Source: Abelmoschus esculentus (Eukaryota > Streptophyta > Magnoliopsida > Malvales > Malvaceae). From it: a stretch of DNA of 64,000 nt. The notes under the pieces were generated by a model. It was not told where the DNA came from, did not search any database, and saw nothing but the letters and a program-made list of their open reading frames with translations. Shown here one piece after another: positions 47,417-58,700 of this stretch. Positions within the stretch are counted from its first letter, which is position 1. Each line of letters starts with the position of its first letter. The stretch spans positions 4,123,501 through 4,187,500 of the forward strand of contig JAUCBN010000021.1 in assembly GCA_035048815.1 (NCBI GenBank). Reading direction: 5' to 3'. The position numbers and the translations under genes are program-made.

Positions 47417-48191
47417 GGCTTAATTAAGAAATAAGTGCTTAAACTATACATTTTTTTTGAAATAGGTATCTAATATTTTTTCGGCTAAAATAAGTGTCTG
47501 AACTATACATTTTTTCTTAAATAGGTGCCTAATATTTTTTGGACTAAAATAGGTATCTAAAATTTCATTCTGTTAGTGTTTCAAGCTAATATCATTAAAA
47601 ATATTATTTAATTTATAAATAAAAACTTAAACAATATTTTTTAATATAAATATTTAATATTTTTTTAGTTGAAATAAGTACCCAAACTCTTTAAAGGAAT
47701 AACTATGTCAGTGTAGTCATGGAAATTGTTCCACTCAATATTCAAAAGTCAGCGTTTAGAGAAATTTTTTTTTAGAACAAATGTTAGAGGAGGTTGAAAT
47801 ATAATAAAAATATCATAAATAAAAAAATATATAATTATTATGTTGAAAGTAAACTTAATACTATTAATTTAAATTATATTTTACTGAAAAAATAAATTTA
47901 TAGAAAAAATTATAGTTTGAGCACCTGTTTATAAATTAAACAATTTTTTTTAATACTGTTACTTTAAAATATTGACGGAATAAAATTTTAGGTACCTATT
48001 TCAGTCAAAAAAATATTAGGCACTTATTTCAGAAAAAATATATAGTTCAAGCACTTATTTTAGTTGAAAAAACAATAGGTATCTATTTCAGAAAAAAATA
48101 TATAGTTCAAGCACTTATTTTAGTTGAAAAAACAATAGGTATCTATTTCAGAAAAAATATATAGTTTAGGCACTTATTTCTTAGTTAAACC
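47417..48191. mobile_element. Mutator-like MITE in the left arm (9 bp duplication)
   Basis: Ends are inverted repeats: ggcttaattaagaaataagt at left and acttatttcttagttaaacc at right. They are flanked by a perfect 9 bp duplication actattaaa (47408-47416, 48192-48200), the length made by Mutator-like transposases. The arms consist of units meaning 'aaataagtgcttaaactata' and 'aaataggtatct' in opposite orientation. In the right arm a unit of exactly 60 bp is tandemly repeated (48038-48097, 48098-48157). Noncoding. Confidence 0.88.
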
Positions 48192-48589
48192 ACTATTAAA
48201 TGATTTCAATATACTTATTTGCCGTAAAAAAATTAACGGAGGATTGACATGATAATTAAAAATAAAATGATAGAATTACATTTTTTTTTATTTGCATATT
48301 TTTAAAATATGATCTTAATTTTATTCTAATAAAATAATTTGTTAAAGAACTTTATTTATATAGATTTGATTTATTAAATTTATTTTGAGGAGAAAAATGC
48401 AATACCCAAACCACTGTTACAAAATTTCTTTGTTCTATAAATCACTAATACTAATATACATTACTATTTTTATATTTATTCTTTTAATCTCACATATGAT
48501 CATAGATTTATTTCTTAATTTAATTAAAATATTAATTAAATTATTTTATATATAATAAATTAAAATATTTGAATTATGATAAAAATTCA

Positions 48590-49430
48590 TTTAACAAACA
48601 CTAAACACTAAATTCAAATCCTAACACATAAATGTTAAACCCTGAATACTAAATACTAAATTTATGTAAAAATTAAATTATAATAAAAATTATTTAATAA
48701 ACCTTAAATTTAAACCCTAAATTCATTTAAAAATTTTGAATTATAATAAAAATTCATTTAATAAACCCTAAACTCTAAACACTAAACTTATTTATAGAAT
48801 TTAAATTATAATAAAAATTTATTTAATTAACAAATCTTAAACCCTAAATTCAAACCCTACGACCTAAATATAAAATTTAAGCCATTTAACAAAACCTAAA
48901 TGCTAAACTAAATTTATTTTAAAAAAATAAATTATAGTAAAAATTTATTTAATTAACAAATCTTAAAACTTAAATCTAAAACTTAAGCCATTTAACAAAC
49001 CATAAACGCTAAATTTTAAATTTATTTAAAAATTTTAAATTATAATAAAAATTTATTTAATAAATCTTAAACTAAAATATTAAACCCTAAACCATAATCT
49101 CTAAATAAATACTTATTATAATTTTAAAAACTATAAATCATAAATCCTAAATTGAAAATCCTAAACCCTAAACCGTAAACTTTACGCTCTAAATGATAAA
49201 ACATAAGTGTTTAAGATTTAGGGTTTGGATTAGAATTTAGAGTTTAGAGTTTAAGGTTTGAGTTTAAAGTTTATTAAATGAATTTTCATTATAGTTTAAA
49301 ATTTTTAAATGAATTTAGTGTTTAAATTTAGAATTTTAGTTTAGGGTTTATTAAAAGCATTTTTATTATAATTTAAAATTTTTAAATGAAATTAAGGTTT
49401 AGAATTTAGAGTTAGTAATTGATTAAAGAT
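48590..49430. repeat. CCCTAAA-like degenerate repeats forming the palindrome centre
   Basis: Left of ~49190 the sequence repeats aaaccctaaa and aattataataaaaatttatt with a loose ~90 bp period; right of it the complement appears (tttagggttt, attttcattatagtttaaaa). Resembles telomere-type text by chance or origin, but is too irregular to be telomeric. Confidence 0.6.
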
Positions 49431-49678
49431 GAAAAATAAATTTAATAAATCAAATATATATAAATAAAGACTTATAGTGATACAAGTCATCGTCTAATAA
49501 AATAATTAAATTATTTTATTAAAATAAATTATAGTTAAATTTAAAAAAATATATGACTAATAGAGATTAAATGTATAATTATATCATTTTATTTTAAACT
49601 ATCATATTATCTTTTTGTTAATTTTTAATGATAGATAACTATATTAAAATTATTTTAGTAGTTAAGTAATATATTTAT

Positions 49679-50414
49679 GGCATAAAGATAATTTTGACTC
49701 TTAACCTTTATAATTTTTGTTATTTTGATCCTTATTCTTTATTTGGGATAAATTTAGCCCTTAACATATATATTTTAGACAAATAATTTATTTTTAACTA
49801 TCATGATAACTAGACCGTTAAAAATCTAACAATGATGACATGTTATATGCATATGATAATATATTTTAAATGACATAGCATCTAACCTATCAAATATATA
49901 TGTATATATGAAATATAATTTTATTCTAATATAAAATATAAAACCATTAAAATTTAAATAAAATATTAAAAAATAATTAATTCTAAAATAAAATACTACT
50001 AAACATTCTCAACCATAACTACGATAGAATTAAAATCATATCTTAAAAAATTTAAATAATTAATTTTGATTCTATCGTAGTTAGGATTGATAATGTTTAG
50101 TAGCCTTTTATTTTAGAATTAAGTAATTTTTAATATTTTATTTAAATTTTATTTGTTTTATGTTTTATATTAGAATAAAATTATATTTCATATATATATT
50201 TGATAGGTTAGATGCCATATTATTTAAAATATATTATCATATGCATATAACATGTCATCATTATTAGATTTTTAACGGTTCAGTTATCATGATAGTTAAA
50301 AATAAGCTATTTGTCAAAAAGATATAGATTAAGTGTTAAATTTATCCCACAAAAAGAATAAGAACCAAAATGATAAAAAATATAAACGTCAAGGGTTAAA
50401 ATTATCTTTATACC
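49679..50414. mobile_element. Mutator-like foldback MITE in the right arm (9 bp duplication)
   Basis: A 736 bp near-perfect hairpin with arms of about 350 bases. The left end ggcataaagataatttt pairs with the right end aaaattatctttatacc, and the turn is at about 50036-50062 (ctacgatagaattaaaatca against gattctatcgtag). A perfect 9 bp duplication tatatttat flanks it (49670-49678, 50415-50423). No coding capacity. A broken copy lies at 1444-1940. Confidence 0.92.
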
Positions 50415-50747
50415 TATATTTATCAAAATTAAAAGTGTAATAATTATATCGATAGCAACTCTACAATTGAGTGATTATTCATATAGTTTATCTTTTATTA
50501 TTAAATTATAAAAAAATAGTAGAGTATAGAGATTAGATTCTTGGATTTAAAGATATAGAAATCAAATTTCAAATTCACTAAGACTACAGGGACTGAGGGA
50601 AAGATTAGACCTCAAAGTATCTCTCAATTATCTCATTCATGGATAATATAATGTATATAGCTGCAGATCAGAATTTTTTTTTTGCAAATTTAAGCTAAAT
50701 TGTATCTTGCTGGTCGAGTTGCTGCTAAAAGATCACACTTTACTCTC

Positions 50748-52294
50748 ATGGCACTATCGTCAATGTCCCTTTCCTTCTCTTCTTCACTGGTCTCCTCTAC
50801 TCTGCCACGCCTAGAAACCATCTCCAAGACCAAACCCCATCCCCCAAACTCCATCATCGTTTCATCAGCACTCGCCGGCGGTGCTGTTTCAGATAAGAAG
50901 AAGCAAAGGCTCTGGAAAGAAGGAGAATACCCAGGCCTATCACGCCATTCGATTCCCGGGTCTTCCAGGAAACCCCCCCTCAAGAACCTCAAGAAGAAAC
51001 TCGACCGCAAGAACAACGCCAAGGCCTGGGTCTCCACCGTCACCGAAACCTTGTCTGATTGCATCCTAAAGAATCAGTGGCTTCAAGCTCTCGAGGTCAT
51101 TTACACTCTCTATTTCTCGTCTTTCTCCTTCGATTATCCGTTCCCTTTTAACATTTTAAGGTGGTTGGTTTTGGTGTTCAGGTGTTTGAGATGCTTAGAG
51201 AACAACCCTTTTACCAACCGAAAGAAGGCACCTATATGAAACTTCTTGTGCTCTTGGGGAAATCCGGCCAACCCGGCCGTGCCCGCCAGCTGTTCGATGA
51301 AATGATTGAAGAAGGATGTGAACCGACTCCGGAGCTTTACACTGCGTTGCTCGCGGCTTATTGTCGGAACAATCTCATTGACGAGGCATTCTCGATTCTT
51401 GACAGAATGAAAACGCTTCCTACTTGCCAGCCTGATGTCTTCACTTACAGTACCTTGATTAAGGCGTGTGTTGATGCCTCACAATTTGACTTGGTTGAGT
51501 CTCTGTATGGGGAAATGGATGAACGATTGATTATGCCGAATACGGTTACTCAGAACATAGTGTTAAGTGGATATGGCAAGGCTGGAAAATTCGACCAGAT
51601 GGAGAAAGTGCTATCCGGCATGTTGGAGAGCTCGGCGTGCAGGCCTGATGTATGGACAATGAACACTATCCTCAGTGTGTTTGGTAACAAAGGGCAGATT
51701 GATATGATGGAGAGATGGTATGAGAAATTCCGAAATTTCGGAATTGAGCCGGAAACACGCACTTTCAATATCTTGATTGGTGCTTATGGGAAGAAAAGAA
51801 TGTACGACAAAATGTCATCCGTGATGGAATATATGCGTAAGCTTCAATTTCCATGGACAACCTCTACTTACAACAATGTCATTGAAGCATTTGCGGATGC
51901 TGGGGATGCGAAACACATGGAATGGACATTCGATCAAATGCGTGGTGAAGGAATGACAGCAGACACCAAGACCTTTTGCTGCCTAATCAATGGCTATGCC
52001 AATGCTGGTCTCTTTCATAAAGTCTTTAGCACTGTTCAGTTGGCTGCCAAGTTTGAGATACCCGAAAATACCTCATTTTACAACGCCGTAATATCTTCGT
52101 GCGCAAAAGCAGAAGATTTGATGGAAATGGAGAGAGTTTTTAATCGAATGAAAGATAAGCAATGCCAGCCGAATGAGTTAACCTTCTCCACCATGGTGGA
52201 TGCATACAGAAAGGAAGGTATGAATGACAAGATCTATGATTTGGAGCAGCTAAAACAGGAATTGCTTAATAATGGTTGTCTACAACCTCAGTAG
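50748..52294 (+). CDS. EMB2750: Chloroplast PPR protein, EMB2750/PPR2 type, complete
   Basis: P-class pentatricopeptide repeat proteins bind organelle RNA. Exons 50748-51095 and 51182-52294 with an 86 bp GT-AG intron splitting WLQALE|VFEMLREQ; 486 residues. The start MALSSMSLSFSSSLVSSTLP is a Ser-rich, acid-free N terminus fitting a plastid transit peptide. A basic linker (PPLKNLKKKLDRKNNAKAWV) precedes about nine to ten 35-residue repeats, e.g. GTYMKLLVLLGKSGQPGRAR, PDVFTYSTLIKACVDASQFD, TRTFNILIGAYGKKRMYDKM and NELTFSTMVDAYRKEGMNDK. Overall it matches Arabidopsis At3g06430 (EMB2750/PPR2), needed for embryo and plastid development. No DYW or E domain. I chose ATG 50748; no earlier in-frame ATG exists nearby. 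Confidence 0.93.
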
Positions 52295-53440
52295 AACACT
52301 TGGCTGAATCCGATATCGGGGCTGCTGTATTTCGCCCAAGACCGGGTCAGAGAAGAGTAACTCATCCTTTTGTGCAAACTCAATCTTCATGAATTTGACT
52401 CACTGGTCCATCAGGCATCAGCTGCTGTATTTGCTACCATGTTCCCTGGGTTCCCAACTCCAAAAGGCTCCGGTTGCACTTGCAAGGGTTACCTATCAGG
52501 TAATGGACTAATGGTGGGCAAAATGATTGGTTAAATATTTTCATTCACTCTGTCCTCTAATCACTAGTATATTCGGTTAGAGGTGAGCAAATGCCAAATA
52601 GTGTGTTGAACCAAATTAATCGAATCGATTTAACCGGGTTTCTTTTATTTGTTTTTTTTTTTTTTTTGGAAATTTATTCCTTTTGAATCCAGTTTTCATA
52701 TATCAATAACCAAATAAAAAAAGTTACGGCTAGTTAAGGATGTGCAAAACCGGTCCAATAAATATCTAACGGTCCAATAAATTCAATATAAATACTATAT
52801 CAGAGTTATGGTGTTCAATCAAAACCAATCCATCATTCTATTCTATCATACTTTAGGGATGGGAATCCCTTATTATGCTGCCATCCTAAAGCACTAGATT
52901 TATGGTTTAGGATTATAGTATAAAGTTATGGTGCACTGAGATTTATGGTTTAGGATTATAGTATAAAGTTATGGTGCACTGATATGGAAAAAAGAGACGA
53001 TAATTTTTAAAATTATATGTATTACATTAAGGGTATGGAAAATAAAAAATAAAAATAGAATTTTGTGAGCATGATATTATACACATATAGTTGAATCATG
53101 TGAATAGAAAAAGTCAAAAAAAAATGTTATAAAAATAGGATAAATTATTTTAGTAACTATTCTTATTTTGGTCATCGAACTTAAATTGATTAAATCTATA
53201 TATTTTGATATTATCATTAAACAATTAACAGATAGGTGATGCGTAGATTATGAAATTTTATAAAATTATACAGTCACTGTTATTTTATTTCAGTCTTAAT
53301 TTTAATTTAATTTTTTAAAATTGATAGACCAATTATATGATGATACATTTTATCTCTTTATTGGATAAATTTATTTTATTAAAATATTATTCACAAATGG
53401 TCCATTATTCACATCATCTGTCATACATGGTGCACCTTAA
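52295..53440. other. PPR 3' region and intergenic DNA with a short duplication
   Basis: 52295-52540 is gene-like in composition and likely 3' UTR. At 52896-52981 a 43 bp unit (agatttatggtttaggatta...) is exactly duplicated in tandem. The rest is AT-rich with no gene. Confidence 0.5.
52896..52981 (+). repeat. Exact 43 bp tandem duplication
   Basis: Two identical copies starting at 52896 and 52939; the unit begins agatttatggtttagg and ends ttatggtgcactg. Confidence 0.9.
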
Positions 53441-53810
53441 CATGGGTGAGCAAAACTCGACTCGAAAAAATTAGTTAACTTGATTTGACTCGAGGCAAAA
53501 ATATTCGACTTGTTTTGATTCGATTCGAAATATCATAAACTCGAATAATTAAAAAAGTTTTAAATAAAGTTTGAGTTGTAAACGGAAATTCAAAAAAGTT
53601 ATAAATTACTAAAAATAAATCTTCTAATCGTACTATAGCATAATAAATAATTATAATTAAATCTTTATAAGAACTCGAAACTCGAATCGAATTTTTTTAA
53701 CTCGACCCGACTTGAAATTTTTTGAATAAAAGTTCGAAGGATAAAATTAGACTCGTCAACTCAAATAAATTAAAATTTTTTGACTCGACTCGATTGGACG
53801 CTTACCCCTA
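53441..53810. mobile_element. hAT-like MITE, CTCGACTCGA subterminal type
   Basis: Left end catgggtgagcaaaactcga, right end cgattggacgcttaccccta, imperfectly inverted. The flanks caccttaa (53433-53440) and cacctttaa (53811-53819) look like an 8 bp duplication with one added base. The ctcgactcga subterminal motifs are shared with the element at 7557-8145. Confidence 0.65.
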
Positions 53811-55440
53811 CACCTTTAACACAAATAGTATGAAATTTACACTTCTTATGATAATACTCAATTTTAAATCAAGCCATTCAATAAGAACAAAACAAGCATG
53901 TGTATATAAACACATTTTATTCAATTTATCATATCAACGTTGGTCGGAGTTTTTCGCTCTCTTTATTCAATTTGCAATTATCCTACTTCGAACATTAATT
54001 TTCATTCATTATTCAACTGTTTTAAATATATAAAATACCGTTGTAAAAGTATCATAGAATAAAATAAGATTTAATAAAATTATTATTTAAAATAAAATAA
54101 ATTTAAAGTTTTCATTCATCATTATGCATCAAATACTATTATTTTTATTTTATTAAAAAAATATATTATATACTGACGGTGAAAAAATATTTTTAACAAA
54201 TAGATTTAATTTAAGATTTAGAATAATGGTTTAAGGTTTATGAATTTAAGATTTTGAATTTATATTTTAATTTTAAAGGTTATTATTTAAAATTTAATTT
54301 TAAAACACAAGTTGGCTTGTAGAATTTTTTTTCATTATCGGAGCATGAAATAAAATAATATTTTTTTTTTGGTATAAATATGTTAATTCATTTTGTCTAA
54401 TTAGATTTGTCCTTTTTGTATTTTGAAATTATCTCGTTTAATTTGTTTCTTTATAATACTCAAAACAACTTTTACTAAGCAAGTTACATTTTTATCCTTA
54501 TTTTAGTTTTTCAACAAAACAAAATTTAACTCTTTAATAATAAAATTATCATTTTAATCATTTTACAACTAAGGTCAACAAAGCTAAACTTTACTCGAAA
54601 ATTGAATTATTCGACTCGACACGAAAAAATAGACTCATTTTTATTAAACTCACAATTTAATAAACTCGTCTAGACTCAAATTTAAATAAAATTTGATCTA
54701 TGAAATAGAAATTTTAATAACTCAAAATTTTTAATAATTAGTTGATCAATTTTAAATTCGAGCCAAGTTTATCAATTCAATGTGATATATTATGTATATC
54801 ATATATGAAAATAAGAAGATGTATATATTTAATATGAATATAGGAAGCTGTTAAATTTAGAATTAATATGTACTATAATATTATAAATAATTATAATTCA
54901 ATTTATTAAAAAACACGATTTGATTTGAAATTTTTAAACTTGATTTGATTTAAATAATTTTTAAATAAAATTTAAATCGTAAAATAAGATTTGTATACTC
55001 GAATAACTAAAAAAAATTAACTCAATGAAAAATCAACGAGGGACAACTTAAAAGGAATGAAAAGAGTAGTAGTTTTAAGGTGAGAATATAGGTTTATATA
55101 GTTAGAAGTGAGTTAGTTTGGGTGCAAAACGTTTACCTCTTTTTTATATTTTTATTTATATCTCCGTTTTAAATTAGAGGGTTAGGATTTAAGGTTTAAG
55201 GGTTTAAGTTAAAGGTTATGGTTAGGGTTTAATGAATTAGATGTAGAGTATATATTTTAGAGTGTAGGGTTTAGGATATAGAAAATAAGGGTTAGAGTTT
55301 AAAATTCGATTTTTTAAAATTTTTTAACAGGAGACATGGATGGAGGTAGAGGATTTCTACTCTTTAATTTGAGGTTGTCCCCAAATAATAATTTTTTGCT
55401 TTCTTTATCGCTATTTATGTCTCGATATTAAAAACTTTAA
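53811..55440. other. AT-rich intergenic DNA with a decayed CTCGACTCG-type repeat
   Basis: 54575-54800 again has attcgactcgac and actcgtctagactc phrases like the hAT-like elements, without definable ends. The remainder is AT-rich; 55180-55300 has ggtttaagg/agggttta text. No gene found. Confidence 0.45.
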
Positions 55441-55794
55441 GTTTTGGATTATACTTTGCTCGTCACTGCTTACACATTGTTGCTTCCTCGGTCCGCCTCC
55501 CTTACCTTGTCCAAAAAACAACAAACAAAATACCCTTTCAATTCCTGCAACCTGTGTTGTGTTTGCACATTGACTCGTTTGTTTGTTTCTACTTTCGACT
55601 CCATTTTCAAGTTACCATAATTCCTCGTTGCATAAGACACACCGCTACACTTTGGATTCTACAGGGGATATTCCTGGCTTTGAATGTAACGGATCATTAC
55701 CTTCATGCTTTTATACTACAAATCCACCTCTCCGCATCTCTTACTGCTGTGCTTGGTTTCAACCCTTTGCTGCATCATCCTGTACCAACACCGT
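55441..55794 (+). promoter_or_regulatory. Promoter/leader of the ABCG transporter gene
   Basis: Composition shifts toward gene-like from about 55450. An upstream in-frame ATG at 55705 would add 30 residues (MLLYYKSTSPHLLLLCLVST...), not usual for PDR proteins; I take it as leader sequence. Confidence 0.45.
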
Positions 55795-58700
55795 ATGATG
55801 GCCCGACCGGCTAGTTCAGATGAGATACATTCTGTGACAATTGAGTTATCAGATAATGGAGTGAGCGTCTTAAGCGAAGTGTCGAGTTTACGTTCTTATG
55901 GCGAAGATGATGATGAAGATGATGTACATAAGTCCAAATGGACTGCGGTTGAGAGAGAACCGACGTCTGAACGAATTACTACGACTCTTTCCAATGACAA
56001 AGTGGCAGAGGAAAAAGTAGTCCCTGCAGGGAATATAGGAAGAGAAAGACTTGTTGATGTCACCAAACTTCGACCTGAGGAGCGGCGGTGTTTAGTGGAG
56101 AAGCTTGTTAAACACGTTCCGGATGATAACCTGTGTTTGTTGGAAAATCTTAGACACAGAATTGAAAGGTGGCTCTTAATTAATTGCCTGTCACATTGTG
56201 AGTTCTCTAATCTGATTCATAGTTTTGCGTATGTTTAAATTTGCAGGGTTGGGGTGAAGCTGCCTTCTGTGGAAGTCCGGTATAAAAATCTGAGCGTTCA
56301 AGCTGAGTGCCAGTTGGTTCATGGAAAACCTCTTCCGACACTCTGGAACGCCACGAAAGCTGCCTTTTCCGTAAGTATCACCGCTCGTTAATCGCATAGA
56401 ATCCTGGACTAGGTCACCTTTTTGTAGCATCTGAAGTCTAGTAATTCTTAAGTATTTGTTTTCAGTTTTGTCTATTAATGCTTTCTAGTTTCTATTGTTG
56501 TGACAGGGTATTGCCAATTTATTAGGTTCAAAACAAGAGGCAAAGATACACATCCTGAAAGACGTCAGCGGCATCATAAAACCCGGAAGGTAGGCCTATG
56601 AAACTTGTACATCAAGCAACACAAGAGAATGAGTCCTGTGTTTTCTATAATGGGATTAGTTGATTAAACTTCTGTCTCGAACCCCTTTCATCTAGGATGA
56701 CTTTATTGCTCGGCCCTCCTGGATGCGGCAAAAGTACATTCTTGCTGGCGCTTGCCGGGAAATTAAGCCAAACTCTCAAGGTGGCATTGATGACCAAAAC
56801 TACTGCACTGCATGCAACAACTTACTGCAGCTTGATTTCTTAATTGCTAAGCTATCCTATGTTTATTAAAATTTTATTCTGCAAAAGGTTTCAGGGGAAA
56901 TAACTTACAATGGTTATCGACTGGACGAGTTTAATCCTCAAAAAACCTCAACTTACATTAGCCAACATGATCTGCATACTCCAGAGATGACAGTAAGGGA
57001 GACACTTGATTTTTCTGCTCGCTTTCAGGGTATAGGTAGCAGAGCCGGTAAGTGCCCATACAAATGGTGATTTGAATACCAGTTACGTATTTTATTTTGT
57101 ATTTTCTACTTTTTTCCCTTTTTATTCTTAATAAGAAATCATGGAGGCAATCAGCCAAAGAGAGAAGCAGGCAGGGATAGTTCCGAATCCGGATATAGAT
57201 GCTTACATGAAGGTTTTTGTTTAGCTTTCTATTTTATCTTCGATGCTCGAAAAACTTCCATTCTTTAGCATATTGTTCTGTGGACTAAACTGTTACCGTT
57301 TCTTACAGGCAATATCAGTTGAAGGCATGGAAAGTACCATACAAACAGATTATATTCTGAAGGTAATCACTAGTTTTCATTTAAAGGGAAGAATAGCTTC
57401 TTGAAACATGGATTCATGCTGCTTTTTTTTTCTCCAGATTCTTGGACTTGATAACTGTGCTAACACAATGGTTGGTGATGCCATAAGAAGAGGTGTCTCA
57501 GGTGGTGAAAAGAGGAGGTTGACAACAGGTAGTGTTTGTTTGATAGTAGACATGCTAAATTTGTGCTGTTTTGATTTGGATCGGGTTGGATAGCACTGGA
57601 TTTTCTTTTAATTGTAGGAGAGATGATTATTGGTCCAACAAAGGCTTTGTTCATGGACGAAATATCGAATGGCCTTGATAGTTCTACCAGTTTCCAGGTT
57701 CTTTCCTGTCTTCAGCATTTGGTGCATCTTACTGATGCTACTGCATTGATTTCACTTCTTCAACCTGCACCGGAGCTCTTCGAGCTCTTCGATGATGTTA
57801 TTCTGATGGCAGAAGGGAAAGTTGTGTATCATGGACCTCGCACTTATATTTGCAAATTCTTCGAGAATTGTGGGTTTAGGTGCCTAGAAAGGAAAGGAAT
57901 TGCCGACTTCATTCAGGAGGTATGCCTACTGCGAGGCTCATAGTTGTCGACATCATTGTCTCCATGTCCTCATTTGTATCTTAAATAGTTATTCTTTTTT
58001 ATCTGCTGTAGGTAATCTCTAGAAAAGACCAAGCACAGTATTGGTTCCATAAGGAACTACCTTACAGCTATGTTTCTGTTAATCAATTCATCCAAAAGTT
58101 TAAAGAATGTGAATTCGGCATGAGTCTAGATAAGGAGCTCTCGGAGCCATTTGAGAAGACTAAAAGAGGCAGAGATTCTCTTTCCTTTAAAAGGTATTCG
58201 CTAAGTAAATGGGAACTGTTTAAAGCTTGCTTGATGCGGGAATTCCTGCTGATGAAGAGGAATGCTTTTCTGTATGTGTTTAAGTCCGTACAGGTAATTT
58301 ACAACATGTTTCATCATGTGATAAACCTTCATATTTATCCTTCATATAGCTGAAATCATTACCTGAATTGTTTTTCTCTGCAGCTTCTCATGGTTGGTTC
58401 CATGACTATGTCGGTTTTCCTACGCACTCAAATGGCTATCGACATCATCCATGCAAATTATTATATGGGTGCTCTCTTTTTCACTATCATTATACTCACT
58501 GTTGATGCATTTCCGGAACTGAGCATGACCGTATCGAGACTAGAAGTTTTCTACAAACAAAGAGATCTTTGCTTCTATCCTGCGTGGGCTTATGCAGTTC
58601 CTGCAGCAGTCCTAAAAGTTCCGCTTTCGTTAATGGAATCCTTTTTATTGACTGCTATCACCTATTATAGCATCGGTTACAGCCCTGAGATCGGAAGGTG

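Larger units (their letters stand above)
47323..50505. mobile_element. Large composite foldback (imperfect palindrome, ~3.2 kb)
   Basis: The left arm, read rightward from 47323 (gtaaactgcataaatgacca, ctatagaattagtatcgata, ttgataaatatgtcg), matches the right arm read leftward on the minus strand from 50505 (taaactatatgaataatcac, ttgtagagttgctatcgata, ttgataaatata). Beyond each arm's MITE the match resumes in order: left ttcaatatacttatttgccg and aaaataaaatgata (48202-48275), right complement of 49560-49669. It goes on to tatagatttgatttattaaa (48358-48377) against the complement of about 49435-49462. The centre (48590-49430) is itself folded, with taaaccctaaa text on the left side and tttagggttt on the right. 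No coding capacity. No outer target duplication was established. Confidence 0.7.

Noticed and set aside
48590..49430. Interstitial telomere
   Set aside because: CCCTAAA-like phrases are scattered and irregular and reverse orientation at the palindrome centre; no perfect tandem telomeric run.
50690..51064. 124-codon minus-strand frame over the PPR gene
   Set aside because: Antisense shadow of the PPR transit-peptide exon.
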